A stretch of DNA of 64,000 nucleotides from Deltaproteobacteria bacterium HGW-Deltaproteobacteria-18 (GCA_002841885.1 PHBE01000021.1:40284-104283), one strand, 5' to 3'; shown: positions 36,898 through 49,604, counted from the first letter of the stretch. Translations and numbers: made by a program. Notes: a model not told the origin generated them from the letters alone.

Positions 36898-37704
36898 ATG
36901 ACCCCACAATTTTCCAAAAAAGCTGTCAAGATCGACATCGGCGACGGCGCGGCCATCCCCCTGAAAAAGGACTCGGGCCTCTTCAACGCCTGGTGGCTCA
37001 CATTTTTCGGCGCCATCGGCATCATCATCTATCTGTGCGTGACACAGCCCGAGCCATACTGGCGGATTCTGCAATTTCTTCCCGACGGCGTCCTGGTCAC
37101 CTTCCAGGTCACGCTCCTGTCCATCATGCTGTCCCTGGTGCTCGGGCTCATAACAGGCCTTGGCCGGTTGTCCCGCAACAAGGTCCTGAACCTGATCGCC
37201 TCGACCTATGTCGAAGTCATCCGCGGAATTCCGCTTCTGGTGCAGCTCTTTTACATCTACTTCGCCCTTGGTCGCCTCGAGCTGTTCAAGGACCTTCCGC
37301 CCATGGCCGCGGCTGTGCTCGCCATGGGCATCTGTTACGGGGCATACATGGGCGAGGTGTTCCGGGCAGGCATCGACTCCATCGACAAGGGGCAGGCCGA
37401 AGCGGCCAGGTCCCTGGGTTTCAATCCTGTCCAGACCATGATGTACGTGATCCTGCCCCAGGCTTGGCGGACCATCCTGCCGCCGGTGGGCAACGAGTTC
37501 ATCGCCCTTTTAAAAGACAGCTCCCTGGTTTCCATCCTGGCCGTATCGGACCTGCTGCGCCGAGGCCGGGAATTCGCCAGCGAATCATTTCTGTACTTCG
37601 AGGCGTACACCATGGTGGCCCTGGTGTATCTGGTCATCACGCTTTTCTTGTCCAAGGCCGTCAGTAAAATGGAGCAGAGGTTGAATTATTATGAACGGGA
37701 CTAG
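36898..37704 (+). CDS. Polar amino acid ABC transporter permease
   Basis: A 268-residue HisM/GlnP-type permease. The amino-acid-permease signature is [20 protein letters not shown], and the EAA loop is [20 protein letters not shown] with the LPQAWR segment after it. It has a ~35-residue charged cytoplasmic N-terminus before the first span, longer than usual. It ends 14 nt into the following ATPase gene. Forms the membrane channel, probably as a homodimer since only one permease gene is present. Confidence 0.9.
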   Translation: MTPQFSKKAVKIDIGDGAAIPLKKDSGLFNAWWLTFFGAIGIIIYLCVTQPEPYWRILQFLPDGVLVTFQVTLLSIMLSLVLGLITGLGRLSRNKVLNLIASTYVEVIRGIPLLVQLFYIYFALGRLELFKDLPPMAAAVLAMGICYGAYMGEVFRAGIDSIDKGQAEAARSLGFNPVQTMMYVILPQAWRTILPPVGNEFIALLKDSSLVSILAVSDLLRRGREFASESFLYFEAYTMVALVYLVITLFLSKAVSKMEQRLNYYERD

Positions 37705-38431
37705 GCCCATCATCGAGATCAAGAACGTCTACAAGTTCTTTGGCCAGTTGCAGGCATTAAACGACGTCAGCCTGTCCATCAATTCCGGAGAGAAGGTGGT
37801 CATCATCGGCCCCAGCGGATCTGGCAAGTCCACCCTGCTGCGTTCCATCAACCGCCTCGAAACCATCGACAGCGGTAGCATCGTGGTCGATGGCCAGGAC
37901 GTCAACGCCAAGGATAACGACATCAACCAGATCCGTCAGGAGCTGGGCATGGTTTTCCAGAGTTTCAACCTCTTTCCGCACAAGACGGTGCTCGGCAACC
38001 TGACCATGGCCCCCATGAAGCTCAAGAAACTGCCGGAACTCGAGGCCAAGAAACGTGCCCTGGCCCTGCTCGACAAGGTCGGTATCCGGGAGAAGGCCGA
38101 GGTTTATCCGGCCATGCTTTCCGGCGGACAGCAGCAGCGTGTGGCCATTGCACGGGCCCTGGCCATGAACCCCAAGATCATGCTTTTCGACGAGCCGACC
38201 TCGGCCCTGGACCCGGAGATGATCGGCGAGGTTCTTGATGTAATGGTCACCCTGGCAAAAGAAGGCATGACCATGGTCGTCGTGACCCACGAGATGGGTT
38301 TTGCCCGCGAAGTGGCGGATCGGGTCATCTTCATGGATCACGGGCAGGTCGTCGAGACCGGAACTCCAGAGCATTTCTTCACCAGTCCCGAACATCCGCG
38401 CACCAAGAAGTTCCTGAGCCAGATCCTGTAG
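37691..38431 (+). CDS. Polar amino acid ABC transporter ATP-binding protein
   Basis: A 246-residue GlnQ/HisP-type ATPase with all motifs intact. Walker A is GPSGSGKST, the Q-loop FQSFNLFPH, the signature LSGGQQQR, Walker [13 protein letters not shown] and the H-loop VVTHEMGFA. It overlaps the permease gene by 14 nt. A HIT-family gene starts two bases later, so that gene is likely in the same transcript. Confidence 0.94.
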   Translation: MNGTRPIIEIKNVYKFFGQLQALNDVSLSINSGEKVVIIGPSGSGKSTLLRSINRLETIDSGSIVVDGQDVNAKDNDINQIRQELGMVFQSFNLFPHKTVLGNLTMAPMKLKKLPELEAKKRALALLDKVGIREKAEVYPAMLSGGQQQRVAIARALAMNPKIMLFDEPTSALDPEMIGEVLDVMVTLAKEGMTMVVVTHEMGFAREVADRVIFMDHGQVVETGTPEHFFTSPEHPRTKKFLSQIL

Positions 38432-38433
38432 AC

Positions 38434-38922
38434 ATGAAAACACTGCACGCGCCCTGGCGCATCAACTACATTCTTGGTCCCAAGCCCGACAACTGCGTCT
38501 TCTGCCTGCCCGAATCCACGGACGGCGACGAGGAGCGGTTCGTGTTGCATCGCGCCGAGAACTGTTTCGTCATCATGAACATCTTTCCCTATTCCAGCGG
38601 GCACCTCATGGTCACCCCGTATCGTCACGTCAGCAACATCACCGCGCTCGACACGAGGGAAAGTCATGAGATCATGGACTATGTACAAAAGTGCTCTTTT
38701 ATCTTAGAGCAGGCTTTCAATCCGCACGGAATAAACATCGGCGTGAACATCGGCGAGGCCGCCGGGGCCGGAATCAGGGAGCATCTCCATGTGCACCTTG
38801 TGCCACGCTGGAACGGAGATCACTCCTTCATGGCCGTCATGTCGGAAACAAGCGTTCTGCCTGAGCATCTGCGCTCGACCTACAAACGCTTGAAGCCTTT
38901 TTTCAACAACCTTCAACGGTAG
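38434..38922 (+). CDS. HIT-family nucleotide hydrolase/transferase
   Basis: A 162-residue HIT protein with the histidine triad HLHVHLVPRW (H117, H119, H121) and a NIFPYSSGHLMVTP substrate segment. An N-terminal CVFC motif with D/E-rich spacer resembles the zinc-binding start of galT-related and Ap4A-phosphorylase-like HIT proteins. It starts two bases after the ABC ATPase and 11 bp before the lapA start. Members cleave or transfer nucleoside phosphates such as Ap4A; substrate unknown here. Confidence 0.92.
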   Translation: MKTLHAPWRINYILGPKPDNCVFCLPESTDGDEERFVLHRAENCFVIMNIFPYSSGHLMVTPYRHVSNITALDTRESHEIMDYVQKCSFILEQAFNPHGINIGVNIGEAAGAGIREHLHVHLVPRWNGDHSFMAVMSETSVLPEHLRSTYKRLKPFFNNLQR

Positions 38923-38933
38923 AGGTGATACGG

Positions 38934-39281
38934 ATGCGATATCTCAAAGTGCTGGGTCTGGTAGCCCTTTTCTTTTTCTCCATGCTCTTCTTTGTTCAGA
39001 ACCATGAAATCCTGATTCAGGAACTGGCGCTGGAACTCAAAGTTTTCGGCTGGCACTATCAGACCGAGGCGGTGCCCTTCTACCTGATCATCCTCATGGC
39101 TTTCGTGATCGGTTCCCTGCTCTGCACGTTCTATTTCTTCCTGGAAAAAATCCGCCTGTCCAAGCAGTGCCGCCAGCACAAGAAGGAAGTGGACGCCCTG
39201 GAACGCGAAGTCGCATCCCTGCGCCCCAAAACCATGGATGACTACACCACTGCGGAATCCACTGAAAACATCCAGAACTGA
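38934..39281 (+). CDS. lapA: LapA-domain membrane protein
   Basis: A 115-residue protein with two hydrophobic spans (5-24 and 45-68) and a C-terminal coiled-coil (KEVDALEREVASLR), matching LapA (DUF1049). In E. coli LapA works with LapB in LPS assembly regulation. ATG 38934 is preferred; GTG 38925 is possible. It ends 38 bp before a strong terminator and lies ~1.2 kb from the LapB-like gene, with the epimerase gene between. Confidence 0.85.
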   Translation: MRYLKVLGLVALFFFSMLFFVQNHEILIQELALELKVFGWHYQTEAVPFYLIILMAFVIGSLLCTFYFFLEKIRLSKQCRQHKKEVDALEREVASLRPKTMDDYTTAESTENIQN

Positions 39282-39318
39282 AGCATCCGGAACGATCCGT
39301 CGTCCACTCTGCTGTCGT

Positions 39319-39357
39319 GCGTCCCAAGGATCATCCCTTTGGGACGCAATTTTTTTC
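39319..39357 (+). terminator. Intrinsic terminator after lapA
   Basis: GCGTCCCAA ... TTGGGACGC stem (9 bp, extended by weaker inner pairs) followed by AA and seven T. Confidence 0.9.
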
Positions 39358-39374
39358 CTCATACCGGATAAATC

Positions 39375-40391
39375 ATGCATAAAAAAATACTCTCCGTCCT
39401 TGAAACCCAGCATCACTGGCTCATCACCGGCGTTGCCGGATTCATCGGCTCCAATCTGCTGGAAACCCTGCTGCGTCATGGACAGAAGGTCACGGGCCTG
39501 GACAATTTTTCCACCGGCCACAAGCACAATCTGGACGAAGTGCGCGATAGCGTGACTCCGGAGCAATGGGCCCGCTTCCGATTCATCGAAGGCGACATCC
39601 GGGACCTGAATACCTGCATGACCGCGTGCGAGGGCGTGACCTATGTCCTGCATCAGGCCGCGCTCGGCTCGGTGCCCCGCTCCATCGTCGATCCCTTGCT
39701 GACCAACGCCAACAACGTGACCGGCTTTCTGAACATGCTGGTCGCCGCCAAGGACAGCAAGGTCGCGCGCTTCGTGTATGCGGCCTCCAGCTCAACCTAC
39801 GGCGACCATCCCGGCCTGCCCAAGGTCGAGGAGACCATCGGCAAGCCCCTTTCTCCTTACGCCGTGACCAAGTACGTCAATGAACTTTATGCCGAGGTGT
39901 TCCTCAAGGCCTACGGTATGGACAGCGTGGGGCTGCGCTATTTCAACGTCTTCGGAAAACGTCAGGATCCCGAGGGCGCGTATGCGGCGGTCATTCCCAA
40001 ATGGTTCGCGAGCCTGCTGCGCGGCGAGACAGTGTGGATCAACGGCGACGGCGAAACGAGCCGCGACTTCTGCTTCATCGACAATTGCGTGCAGGCCAAC
40101 ATCCTGGCAGCATGCGCCGAAGGTCCGGAAATCGCCGGGACCGTGTTCAACGTCGCCTTCGGTCAGCGCACCACCCTTGGCGAGCTTTTCCATCTCATCC
40201 GCGACGAGGCCGCCAAGTTCATGCCGGGCTGCGCCGAAACGCTGCCTTCGCACCGGGATTTCAGGGCCGGCGATGTCCGTCACTCGCTGGCCGACATTTC
40301 CAGGAGCCGCAGGCTGCTCGGCTACGACCCTGAATACGGCGTCCGCGACGGTCTGGCGCAGGCCGGAGAGTGGTATGCGAAAAAGGGGTGA
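39375..40391 (+). CDS. UDP-N-acetylglucosamine 4-epimerase (WbpP/TviC-type SDR)
   Basis: A 338-residue extended SDR with the NAD motif [13 protein letters not shown], the catalytic Ser/Tyr in [14 protein letters not shown] and [14 protein letters not shown], and [13 protein letters not shown]. The combination ALGSVPRSI...[12 protein letters not shown] is that of WbpP/TviC, which makes UDP-GalNAc (or its uronic acid) for surface polysaccharide. Start 39375 lacks a strong Shine-Dalgarno sequence but follows the lapA terminator. It supplies sugars for the LPS that LapA/LapB help control. Confidence 0.9.
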   Translation: MHKKILSVLETQHHWLITGVAGFIGSNLLETLLRHGQKVTGLDNFSTGHKHNLDEVRDSVTPEQWARFRFIEGDIRDLNTCMTACEGVTYVLHQAALGSVPRSIVDPLLTNANNVTGFLNMLVAAKDSKVARFVYAASSSTYGDHPGLPKVEETIGKPLSPYAVTKYVNELYAEVFLKAYGMDSVGLRYFNVFGKRQDPEGAYAAVIPKWFASLLRGETVWINGDGETSRDFCFIDNCVQANILAACAEGPEIAGTVFNVAFGQRTTLGELFHLIRDEAAKFMPGCAETLPSHRDFRAGDVRHSLADISRSRRLLGYDPEYGVRDGLAQAGEWYAKKG

Positions 40392-40485
40392 TGCGTAAAA
40401 CGTGATACGTGAGGCGTATACGTTGGGAGGTTTTTGATGGGCCTGTGGCCTTGATTTTCTGATTGGTTCACCTGGGAGAGTATTC

Positions 40486-41576
40486 ATGCAATGGCTAAGG
40501 TCCCTTCTGGGGCTGCGCGACGATCACGCCGACCTCTTCTCGCCCGTTCCGCCAAATCCGGCCCAGGATGCCCTGGCCGCTATCGACGACCTGTCGCGGG
40601 CCATGCGCAACCATCATGGAGCCGTTGAGATCTGTTCGGCACTGGGCAATCTCTACCGCATGCGCGGAGAGCTTGACCGGGCCATCCAGATGCGCAGCTC
40701 CCTGCTGCAACGCGCGGACCTTGGCCGCGAGGACCAGGCCCGGATCTATTTCGAACTCGGCCGCGATTATTCCCGGGCGGGAATTCTCGATCGCGCCCAG
40801 GAGGCCTTGCGCAAATGCCGCGATATCGGCGGCGACATCCCGGCGCTGGAGCTGGAACTGGCCCTTCTGCATGCCAAGGGCGGAGATTTTCTGGCCGCCA
40901 GCCGCCAATACAGGAAAATGGGCCACGATCTGCAGGCCGCCCATTATCTGGTCCGCGCCGCCACGACCGGAACCGAGGCCGCAGACCAGGGCCTGCTGGC
41001 GGAGGCCCGGGAGATCTATCCCGCCTCACCCGAGGCCTGGCTTGAAGGGATCATGTTCCAGATCAGCCGCGAATCCTGGGACGATGTCCTCTCGCTGCTC
41101 GATCAGGGCCTGGGTTCGGTCGGCTCGCATCTGGGCTTCGTGCTGCTCGACCCTCTGCTCGACTTCGAGGATTCGGGCGCACCGGTGAAAGCCATCCTGC
41201 CTGCCGCGCATCTTGACGCCTTGCTGGCCGTCATCGACAAACATCCGCCCGAACTTGCCCCGCTGCATTACGCCGGATGCCTGCTGCGCGCCCACGGCCG
41301 CGTCGAGGAAGCCAAGACCTGGCAGGAGAAAACCCTGCTCATGAGCCCCGCCTTCTGGCCCGCCCGCCTGGAGCTTCTGACCATGTCCCTGCCGGAGCAG
41401 CAGACGACTGCCGTGTTCGAATTTCAGCTGGAGTTCCTGCTGCGCCGCGCGCGCGAGGCAAAGCGCTTTGTCTGCGGCCGTTGCGGTCTGAAGCGTGGGC
41501 AGATCTTCTTCTGCTGCCCCAAATGCATGTCCTGGCACTCCATAACCATCCGCCAGCTGCTGAGCGACGAGGCGTC

Positions 41577-41580
<4 letters not shown>
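40486..41580 (+). CDS. lapB: LapB/YciM-like TPR protein with C-terminal zinc ribbon
   Basis: A 364-residue protein with tandem TPR-type helical pairs (about 40-320: GAVEICSALGNLYRMRGELD, YFELGRDYSRAGILDRAQEA, and others) and a rubredoxin-like C-terminal ribbon (FVCGRCGLKRG...FFCCPKCMSWHSI). This matches LapB/YciM, which controls LPS assembly through LpxC turnover. It lacks the usual N-terminal membrane anchor: residues 1-25 are not strongly hydrophobic. CTGGGAGAG precedes ATG 40486. Its stop overlaps the mutS start (ATGA). Confidence 0.85.
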
Positions 41581-44191
<2,611 letters not shown>

Positions 44192-44195
<4 letters not shown>

Positions 44196-44608
44196 AACGC
44201 ACTCTTTTCCTGTTTCTTGTTCTCGTGCTCGCCGCCTGCGGCAAAAAGGAATGGCCTCAGCCCATCGTCAGTGAGGAGATGATCCAGATCAACCACATGG
44301 AGGCCCGCATGGAAGAGGGCTGCTTGCTGATCAATGCCAAGCTGGGCGGCAGGCTGGTCAACCTCGAATTTTTCATGGTCGAGATAGAACAGGATGGCTG
44401 CCCCACCTGCCCGTTCACTCCGTCCTTCGTGCGCAAGTACTACCCCTTCAGTTCCGGGGTGTACCGCCAGGAAAACAGCTACATTTTCACCATCTGCGAG
44501 CCCCTGCCGGGCCAGACACTGCGCATCCGTCTCAAGGCGGACAACACGCACCAGATCATAGAGCCGGCGTTTTCCGAAATCATCACCCTGACCCCATCCG
44601 CCCCCTAA
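44192..44608 (+). CDS. Small lipoprotein of unknown function
   Basis: A 138-residue lipoprotein with a lipobox LVLAAC (Cys after MKRTLFLFLVLVLAA). The mature part has a beta-rich core and a CPTCPF motif (Cys pair). ATG 44192 overlaps the mutS stop. It lies between mutS and lysA; such a lipoprotein may be related to the LptM/YifL-type proteins that accompany lysA, but it is longer and the family is not certain. Confidence 0.82.
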
Positions 44609-44627
44609 TTCCCAAAGGAGATCAAGC

Positions 44628-45899
44628 ATGCATTATTTCCAATACAAGAATGGTCAACTTCACGCCGAGGACATTGCCGTGGCCGATCTGGTCCATGAAT
44701 ACGGCACCCCGCTTTACATCTATTCCGCGACGACCCTGAAGCGCCACTACAAGGCCTTCGATTCCGCCTTCGAGGGCATCGATCATCTGACCTGCTACTC
44801 GGTCAAGGCCAACTCCAACCTGAGCTTTCTCAAGATTCTGGCCCAGGAAGGCGCGGGTACGGACATCGTCTCCGGGGGCGAACTTTTCCGTGCGCTCAGG
44901 GCAGGGGTGGATCCGAAGAAGATCGTCTATTCAGGTGTGGGCAAAAAGACCGTCGAGATCCAGGAAGCCCTCTTCGCCGACATCCTCATGTTCAATGTCG
45001 AATCCGTGCAGGAGCTCGAGCGCATCAACGAAGTGGCCGGGGGGCTGGGCAAGGTGGCGCGCATCAGCCTGCGCATCAATCCCGACGTGGACCCCAAGAC
45101 CCACCCCTACGTCTCCACCGGCCTCAAGGAAAACAAGTTCGGCCTGTCCCGTCCCGACGCCCTGAAAGCCTACGCCCTGGCCAAGAGCCTGCCCAACGTC
45201 GAGCCCGTCGGCATGGATTGCCACATAGGCTCCCAGCTGACCCAGCTTTCCCCCTTCATGGAGGCGCTGGATAAGCTCAAGGAATTTCACGGCCAGTTGC
45301 TTGAGATGGACATCAGGATCAAATACATGGATCTGGGCGGAGGCCTCGGCATCACGTACAACGAGGAAGTACCGCCGCATCCCGAGGAGCTTGGCAAGGC
45401 CCTGGTCGAATCCCTCAAGGAACTGGATGTCACACTCATTCTTGAGCCCGGCCGTGTCATCGCCGGAAACACCGGCATCCTGGTGACCGAAGTGCAGTAT
45501 ACCAAGACCAACGAGGACAAGACTTTCGTCATCGTCGACGCGGCCATGAACGACCTTGTTCGTCCTTCCCTTTATGGTTCCTACCATCGCATCGCCTCGG
45601 TGCGTGAAGGAAACGGCGAGGAAATGACCGCCGACGTGGTCGGCCCCATCTGCGAATCCGGCGATTTTCTGGCCAAGAACCGTACCTTCCCCAAGGTTGC
45701 CCAAGGCGACCTGCTGGCCGCCTTCTCGGCCGGAGCCTACGGATTTGTCATGTCCTCACAGTACAATTCCAGAGCCCGCGCCGCCGAGATCATGGTCGAA
45801 GGCGACAAGCACGTGGTTGTCCGCAAGCGCGAGGTCTACAACGATCTCGTGGCGCTGGAGGAAGATGGACTGGCGTGCATCGGACGATTGAAGAAGTAG
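44628..45899 (+). CDS. lysA: Diaminopimelate decarboxylase LysA
   Basis: A 423-residue fold-III PLP decarboxylase. The PLP Lys is in CYSVKANSNLSFL, followed by GTDIVSGGELFRAL, the HIGSQL block, LDLGGGLGI-like DLGGGLGITY and LEPGRVIAGN, and the C-terminal CESGDFLAKNR. It makes lysine from meso-diaminopimelate. AAAGGAG precedes ATG 44628. A bidirectional terminator follows. Confidence 0.97.
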   Translation: MHYFQYKNGQLHAEDIAVADLVHEYGTPLYIYSATTLKRHYKAFDSAFEGIDHLTCYSVKANSNLSFLKILAQEGAGTDIVSGGELFRALRAGVDPKKIVYSGVGKKTVEIQEALFADILMFNVESVQELERINEVAGGLGKVARISLRINPDVDPKTHPYVSTGLKENKFGLSRPDALKAYALAKSLPNVEPVGMDCHIGSQLTQLSPFMEALDKLKEFHGQLLEMDIRIKYMDLGGGLGITYNEEVPPHPEELGKALVESLKELDVTLILEPGRVIAGNTGILVTEVQYTKTNEDKTFVIVDAAMNDLVRPSLYGSYHRIASVREGNGEEMTADVVGPICESGDFLAKNRTFPKVAQGDLLAAFSAGAYGFVMSSQYNSRARAAEIMVEGDKHVVVRKREVYNDLVALEEDGLACIGRLKK

Positions 45900-45911
45900 C
45901 CTGAAGAGGGA

Positions 45912-45960
45912 CACAAAAAATCCCCCCGGCCGCTTTATGCAGCCGGGGGGATTTTTTGTG
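45912..45960. terminator. Bidirectional intrinsic terminator between lysA and the efflux permease gene
   Basis: A perfect 19-bp palindromic stem CACAAAAAATCCCCCCGGC / GCCGGGGGGATTTTTTGTG with an 11-nt loop. A-tract and T-tract flank the GC core, so it terminates lysA (plus strand) and the convergent permease gene (minus strand). Confidence 0.95.
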
Positions 45961-45976
45961 CGGAACAAGGAACAAA

Positions 45977-47086
45977 TCACCTGCGTAGCCCCAATTTCCG
46001 CAGCGCCAGCAGCACCACCGAACGCCCAAGCACCGCCACCATGATCAGAGCGGCCAAGATGGAGAGCAGGCTCCTCTCCTCGGGCCCGGAGTCCCCGAGC
46101 CAGGCGTGCACTTCGAAGCCGAGCCAGAGGTAGAGGGCATCGGCGGCCATGGCGCAGACAAGAGTGGCGGCAATGATGGACCCCACGTAGATGAAAGCGG
46201 ACTTTTTACCCAGCAGCCTGCCGACCATGACCATGGTGGCCGCATTGGTGGCCGGTCCGGCAAGCAGAAAGACCAGCAGCGCTCCGGGCGAAAAGCCTTT
46301 GAGGGCCAGGGCCGCCGCGATGGGTGTGCTGGCTGTGGCGCAGACATACATGGGCAGGGCCACGACCAGCATGGCCAGCATGGCGGTCAGCCCTCCACCC
46401 GGCAACATGCGGCCCAGGTCATCGGGCAGGTAGATGGTGATGGCCCCCGCCAGCAGAATGCCCAGGGCGAACCAGGGCGCAATATCCGCCAGCAGATCAT
46501 CAAAAGCGAAGCGCTGGCCTTCCGCAAAACGACTGAAACGAGACTGCACGACCGGACCGCTGCCGCAGGAACAGCAGCCGGAAGCGCAGCCCGGCGCGGC
46601 GGCCACGGGTTGCAGGGACGGCCCCGGTTGTAACTCCTCGACCGCGTGTTGCCGGCCGTGATCATTGGAAACTATGTCCGGCTCCTTGTCCGCAGCGTCG
46701 ATAAGCATGCCCGTCACCATGGCCGTCAGGAAGGCCGATACGGGACGCAGCAAGGTCATGAGCGGATCAAGGAGCGCCCAGCTCACGGCAATGGAGTCCA
46801 CGCCGGTCTCTGGTGTGGAGATAAGAAAAGAGGCCGTGGCCCCCTTGCCGGCGCCCTGTCGTCGCAGCCCCGCCGCAGCCGGAATGACGCCGCAGCTGCA
46901 CAGGGGCAGTGGAATTCCGAAAAGCGCAGCCTTGAAGATGTTTCCGGACTGATTTTTGCCAAGATGTTGCGCCACCAGATCGGACGGGACAAAGGCGCGC
47001 AACAGCCCGGCCATGAAAAAGCCAAACAGCATCCAGAGCGACGAATCTACCAGGATGTCCCAGCACGCTTGCAGAAATACGTTCAT
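45977..47086 (-). CDS. SO_0444-type Cu/Zn efflux permease (DUF318/YraQ family)
   Basis: A 369-residue membrane protein with about eight to ten spans and the family motif IPLPLCSCGVIPAA repeated in a second half (VVALPMYVCATASTPIAAAL). A cytoplasmic loop holds a Cys-rich patch (ASGCCSCGSG), consistent with metal capture. Most SO_0444-family members export metal ions. ATG 47086 overlaps the stop of the upstream ArsR gene (ATGA). The CadC-like regulator in front supports a Cd/Zn/Pb-type ligand, though As or Cu is not excluded. Confidence 0.86.
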   Translation of the reverse strand: MNVFLQACWDILVDSSLWMLFGFFMAGLLRAFVPSDLVAQHLGKNQSGNIFKAALFGIPLPLCSCGVIPAAAGLRRQGAGKGATASFLISTPETGVDSIAVSWALLDPLMTLLRPVSAFLTAMVTGMLIDAADKEPDIVSNDHGRQHAVEELQPGPSLQPVAAAPGCASGCCSCGSGPVVQSRFSRFAEGQRFAFDDLLADIAPWFALGILLAGAITIYLPDDLGRMLPGGGLTAMLAMLVVALPMYVCATASTPIAAALALKGFSPGALLVFLLAGPATNAATMVMVGRLLGKKSAFIYVGSIIAATLVCAMAADALYLWLGFEVHAWLGDSGPEERSLLSILAALIMVAVLGRSVVLLALRKLGLRR

Positions 47087-47442
47087 TCCCCGCACCTCTG
47101 CCGACAGTGATCAAGAGCCATGTCCATGAGCTTTTCCACGTGTCCGTCGTGGATCGTGTAAAAAATCACCTTGCCCGCCCGCCTGCCGCGCACCAGCCTG
47201 GCCGTGCGCAAAAGCCGCAGCTGATGTGACACGGCCGAAATGGTCATCTTGAGCACCGCCGCCAGATCGCATACGCACAGCTCGCCAAGACGCAAGGCGT
47301 CCATGATCTTGAGCCGCGTCGGATCGGAAATGACGCCCAGAAGCGCGGCGGCTTCTTCCAAAACGCCATCGTCAGTTCTGCCAAGCAACGCTCGGTTCAC
47401 GTTTTCTTCATGGATACAGGAGACTTCGCACACATCCTTCAT
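47083..47442 (-). CDS. CadC/ArsR-family metal-responsive repressor
   Basis: A 119-residue winged-helix repressor. Cys5 and Cys9 (VCEVSCIHEENV) match the CadC N-terminal Cys pair, and Cys56/Cys58 (ELCVCDL) the alpha-3 ligands, together a CadC-type Cd/Pb/Zn site. HTH: MTISAVSHQLRLLRTARLV. GGGAG precedes ATG 47442. Operon partner of the efflux permease, whose start overlaps its stop. A palindromic operator lies just upstream, so repression is relieved by metal. Confidence 0.92.
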   Translation of the reverse strand: MKDVCEVSCIHEENVNRALLGRTDDGVLEEAAALLGVISDPTRLKIMDALRLGELCVCDLAAVLKMTISAVSHQLRLLRTARLVRGRRAGKVIFYTIHDGHVEKLMDMALDHCRQRCGE

Positions 47443-47489
47443 ATTCACTCCCTCTTGCCGGCCGCATTGACGTCGCCAGTAAATAACAT

Positions 47490-47505
47490 TTGAACAGTTG
47501 CTCAA
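47490..47505. promoter_or_regulatory. ArsR/CadC operator-like palindrome
   Basis: TTGAACAGTTGCTCAA, an imperfect palindrome of the ArsR/SmtB type (TGAnCA / TGnTCA halves), ~48 bp upstream of the repressor start. It sits in an AT-rich patch that could hold the promoter. Confidence 0.65.
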
Positions 47506-47654
47506 CTATTAATTTAAAACGCACAGGTCAAGAGTTTCGTCGTCCAGATTCCTCTTTCAAGGCGGGAGCCTTTTCCGTAAGGTCTGCCCCGACGATGATC
47601 CGGCTTGCGTCCGGAACCTAACTGGCAACATTTTTTCATCCTACACGAGCGCAG

Positions 47655-48674
47655 ATGAACTATTCTGGACCGGATCAGTCCGCTAAGCCCCTCGACACGA
47701 AGGCCCTGGTGCATGTCTTTGAGCAGCTTTGGCAACACTCCAGCGATCCTTTCTGGATCTGCATGCCCGTTGGCGAAGACTACGAATTGCTGGTGGCCAA
47801 CGATGCCGCCCTACGCCTTGACTCAAGACAGATCGCCGGAAATACGGTTCGCGCCATCGTCGGCTACGGTCCCGATGGCGATAAGCTCATTTCCGGCTAT
47901 CACGAATGCATGGTCTCGGGCGAAGCCGTGACCTTCGAACAGCGCCCTGTCCTGCGCGGCAGCGAGAGGCTGTTTGAAACACTGCTCGTGCCGGTGAAGA
48001 ACGACGCAGGCGCCATCACCCACATTTGGGGCATGGCGCGGGATCTGACGCGTTTCTTGGTCTCCCAGAACGCCCTTTTGCAACTGAACGAACAACTCGA
48101 AGCCAAGATTCTGAGGCGCACCAGTGAGCTGGAGGAGGCCAACAAGAGACTGGCCGAACTGTCGATGACCGACGGACTGACCGGCATCGCCAACCGCCGC
48201 AAGTTCGATGCGGCCATCGTCGAGGAATGGAGCCGTGCGGTACGAGCGGGATCGACTCTTTCGCTCATCATGCTCGATATCGATCATTTCAAGAAATACA
48301 ATGACCTTTACGGACACCAGCAGGGTGACGACTGTCTCAGGCGCGTGGCGGATGTGTTGCGGGCTGGCGCCCGTCGTCTGGGAGATCTTGCGGCCCGCTA
48401 CGGGGGCGAGGAATTTTGCATGATTCTGCCCGATACCGCCTTGGAAGGGGCATTTGAAATCGCCGAACGATTGCGGCGTGAAGTTGAGGAATTGATGATG
48501 CCGCACGTGCAGTCCGATTTTGGCAGGGTCACGGTCAGCCTGGGGGTGGCGGCGAGCACGCCGGGCAAGGACCTGGGGCCAGCCGAACTGCTGCGACTGG
48601 CCGACGAATCCCTGTATCTGGCCAAGTCCGAGGGACGAAATTGCGTCCGGGGCATTTCCCCCTGGGTTATTTGA
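47655..48674 (+). CDS. PAS-GGDEF diguanylate cyclase
   Basis: A 339-residue protein. Residues ~20-135 form a PAS-like sensor, ~135-175 a coiled coil (LEAKILRRTSELEEANKRLA), then a GGDEF domain with active site YGGEEFCMIL (~249-253), metal/substrate residues LDIDHFKKYND and an inhibitory RxxD I-site (RLGD) just before it. It makes c-di-GMP, with probable product inhibition. No membrane segment. It might feed the PilZ and ParA-like gene set elsewhere in the window. Confidence 0.9.
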   Translation: MNYSGPDQSAKPLDTKALVHVFEQLWQHSSDPFWICMPVGEDYELLVANDAALRLDSRQIAGNTVRAIVGYGPDGDKLISGYHECMVSGEAVTFEQRPVLRGSERLFETLLVPVKNDAGAITHIWGMARDLTRFLVSQNALLQLNEQLEAKILRRTSELEEANKRLAELSMTDGLTGIANRRKFDAAIVEEWSRAVRAGSTLSLIMLDIDHFKKYNDLYGHQQGDDCLRRVADVLRAGARRLGDLAARYGGEEFCMILPDTALEGAFEIAERLRREVEELMMPHVQSDFGRVTVSLGVAASTPGKDLGPAELLRLADESLYLAKSEGRNCVRGISPWVI

Positions 48675-48797
48675 AATTTTTTGTCAGGGGGGGACAGCTT
48701 TACGAGCACTCACGCATGATTTAGGGCGTGAAAAATACGGGAGAAAGCGCAATTTTTTCCAAGACGCCCTCCCCCTCTCTGGTCTATCAGCTTACCC

Positions 48798-49604
48798 ATG
48801 TCCTGCCCGTCCATCAATTTCATTCATGTTCAGCCCGGTCTTGAAATGAGCCAGGTAGCGCGCAGCAGCCATGTCTTTCCCCGCCATTTCCATGACGACC
48901 TCTACGCCATCGGACTCATGCATCAGGGAGCAAGCTACTGCCTCGGCCCATCGCATTCCGAGGCCACCGTGCGGCAGGGACAGGCATGTCTGATCAATCC
49001 CGGGCAGGTTCACTCCGGCGTGCCGATTTCGGATGACACCATATCCTACACCATGTTCTACCTGCGTGCGGATCTGGTGCGAAGCATGGCCGATGACATG
49101 AGTCGCCGGCCCGAAGCGCCGCCCGAATTCACGACCCTGATCTGCGACCGGCAGGATCTTGTCATGTCCCTGCACGGACTGGCGCAGAATCTGACCGCGA
49201 GCAACGGACTGGCCCGGGAATCGGCGCTGGTCAGAACCCTGGGGGACATCCTGGGCGCGCACTGCGGGGTAAAAAGCAAATCCCCGGCGCTTCCCCTGCT
49301 CGTCCGGCATGCCAAGGAGATGCTGCGCTCAAATCTGGAGCAAAAAATAACCTTACGGGACATGGCGGCCTTGCTCGGGGTGAGCCAGTATCACCTGCTG
49401 CGAACCTTCAAGCGCCAGACCGGGATTCCTCCCCATGTCTTCCGCACCCAGCAGCGCGTGGAACGGGCCAGGTCCCTGATCCGGCAAGGCATGGTCCTGT
49501 CCGAAGTGGCCCAGGCCACGGGCTTTGCCGATCAATCCCATTTCAGCAACACGTTCAAGCTCTACACCGGAGCCACGCCGGGGCAGTACGCGCTTATGCC
49601 CTGA
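48798..49604 (+). CDS. AraC-family transcriptional regulator
   Basis: A 268-residue regulator. The N-terminal ~150 residues form an AraC-type cupin ligand-binding domain (PRHFHDDLYAIGLMHQGASY, INPGQVHSG). The C-terminal HTH pair begins near 165 with EQKITLRDMAALLGVSQYHL, LLRTFKRQTGIPPHVF and TGFADQSHFSNTFKLYTGAT. It starts 193 bp before its adjacent EamA exporter gene ends its upstream gap (41 bp from its own stop), so control of that exporter is plausible. Confidence 0.92.
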   Translation: MSCPSINFIHVQPGLEMSQVARSSHVFPRHFHDDLYAIGLMHQGASYCLGPSHSEATVRQGQACLINPGQVHSGVPISDDTISYTMFYLRADLVRSMADDMSRRPEAPPEFTTLICDRQDLVMSLHGLAQNLTASNGLARESALVRTLGDILGAHCGVKSKSPALPLLVRHAKEMLRSNLEQKITLRDMAALLGVSQYHLLRTFKRQTGIPPHVFRTQQRVERARSLIRQGMVLSEVAQATGFADQSHFSNTFKLYTGATPGQYALMP

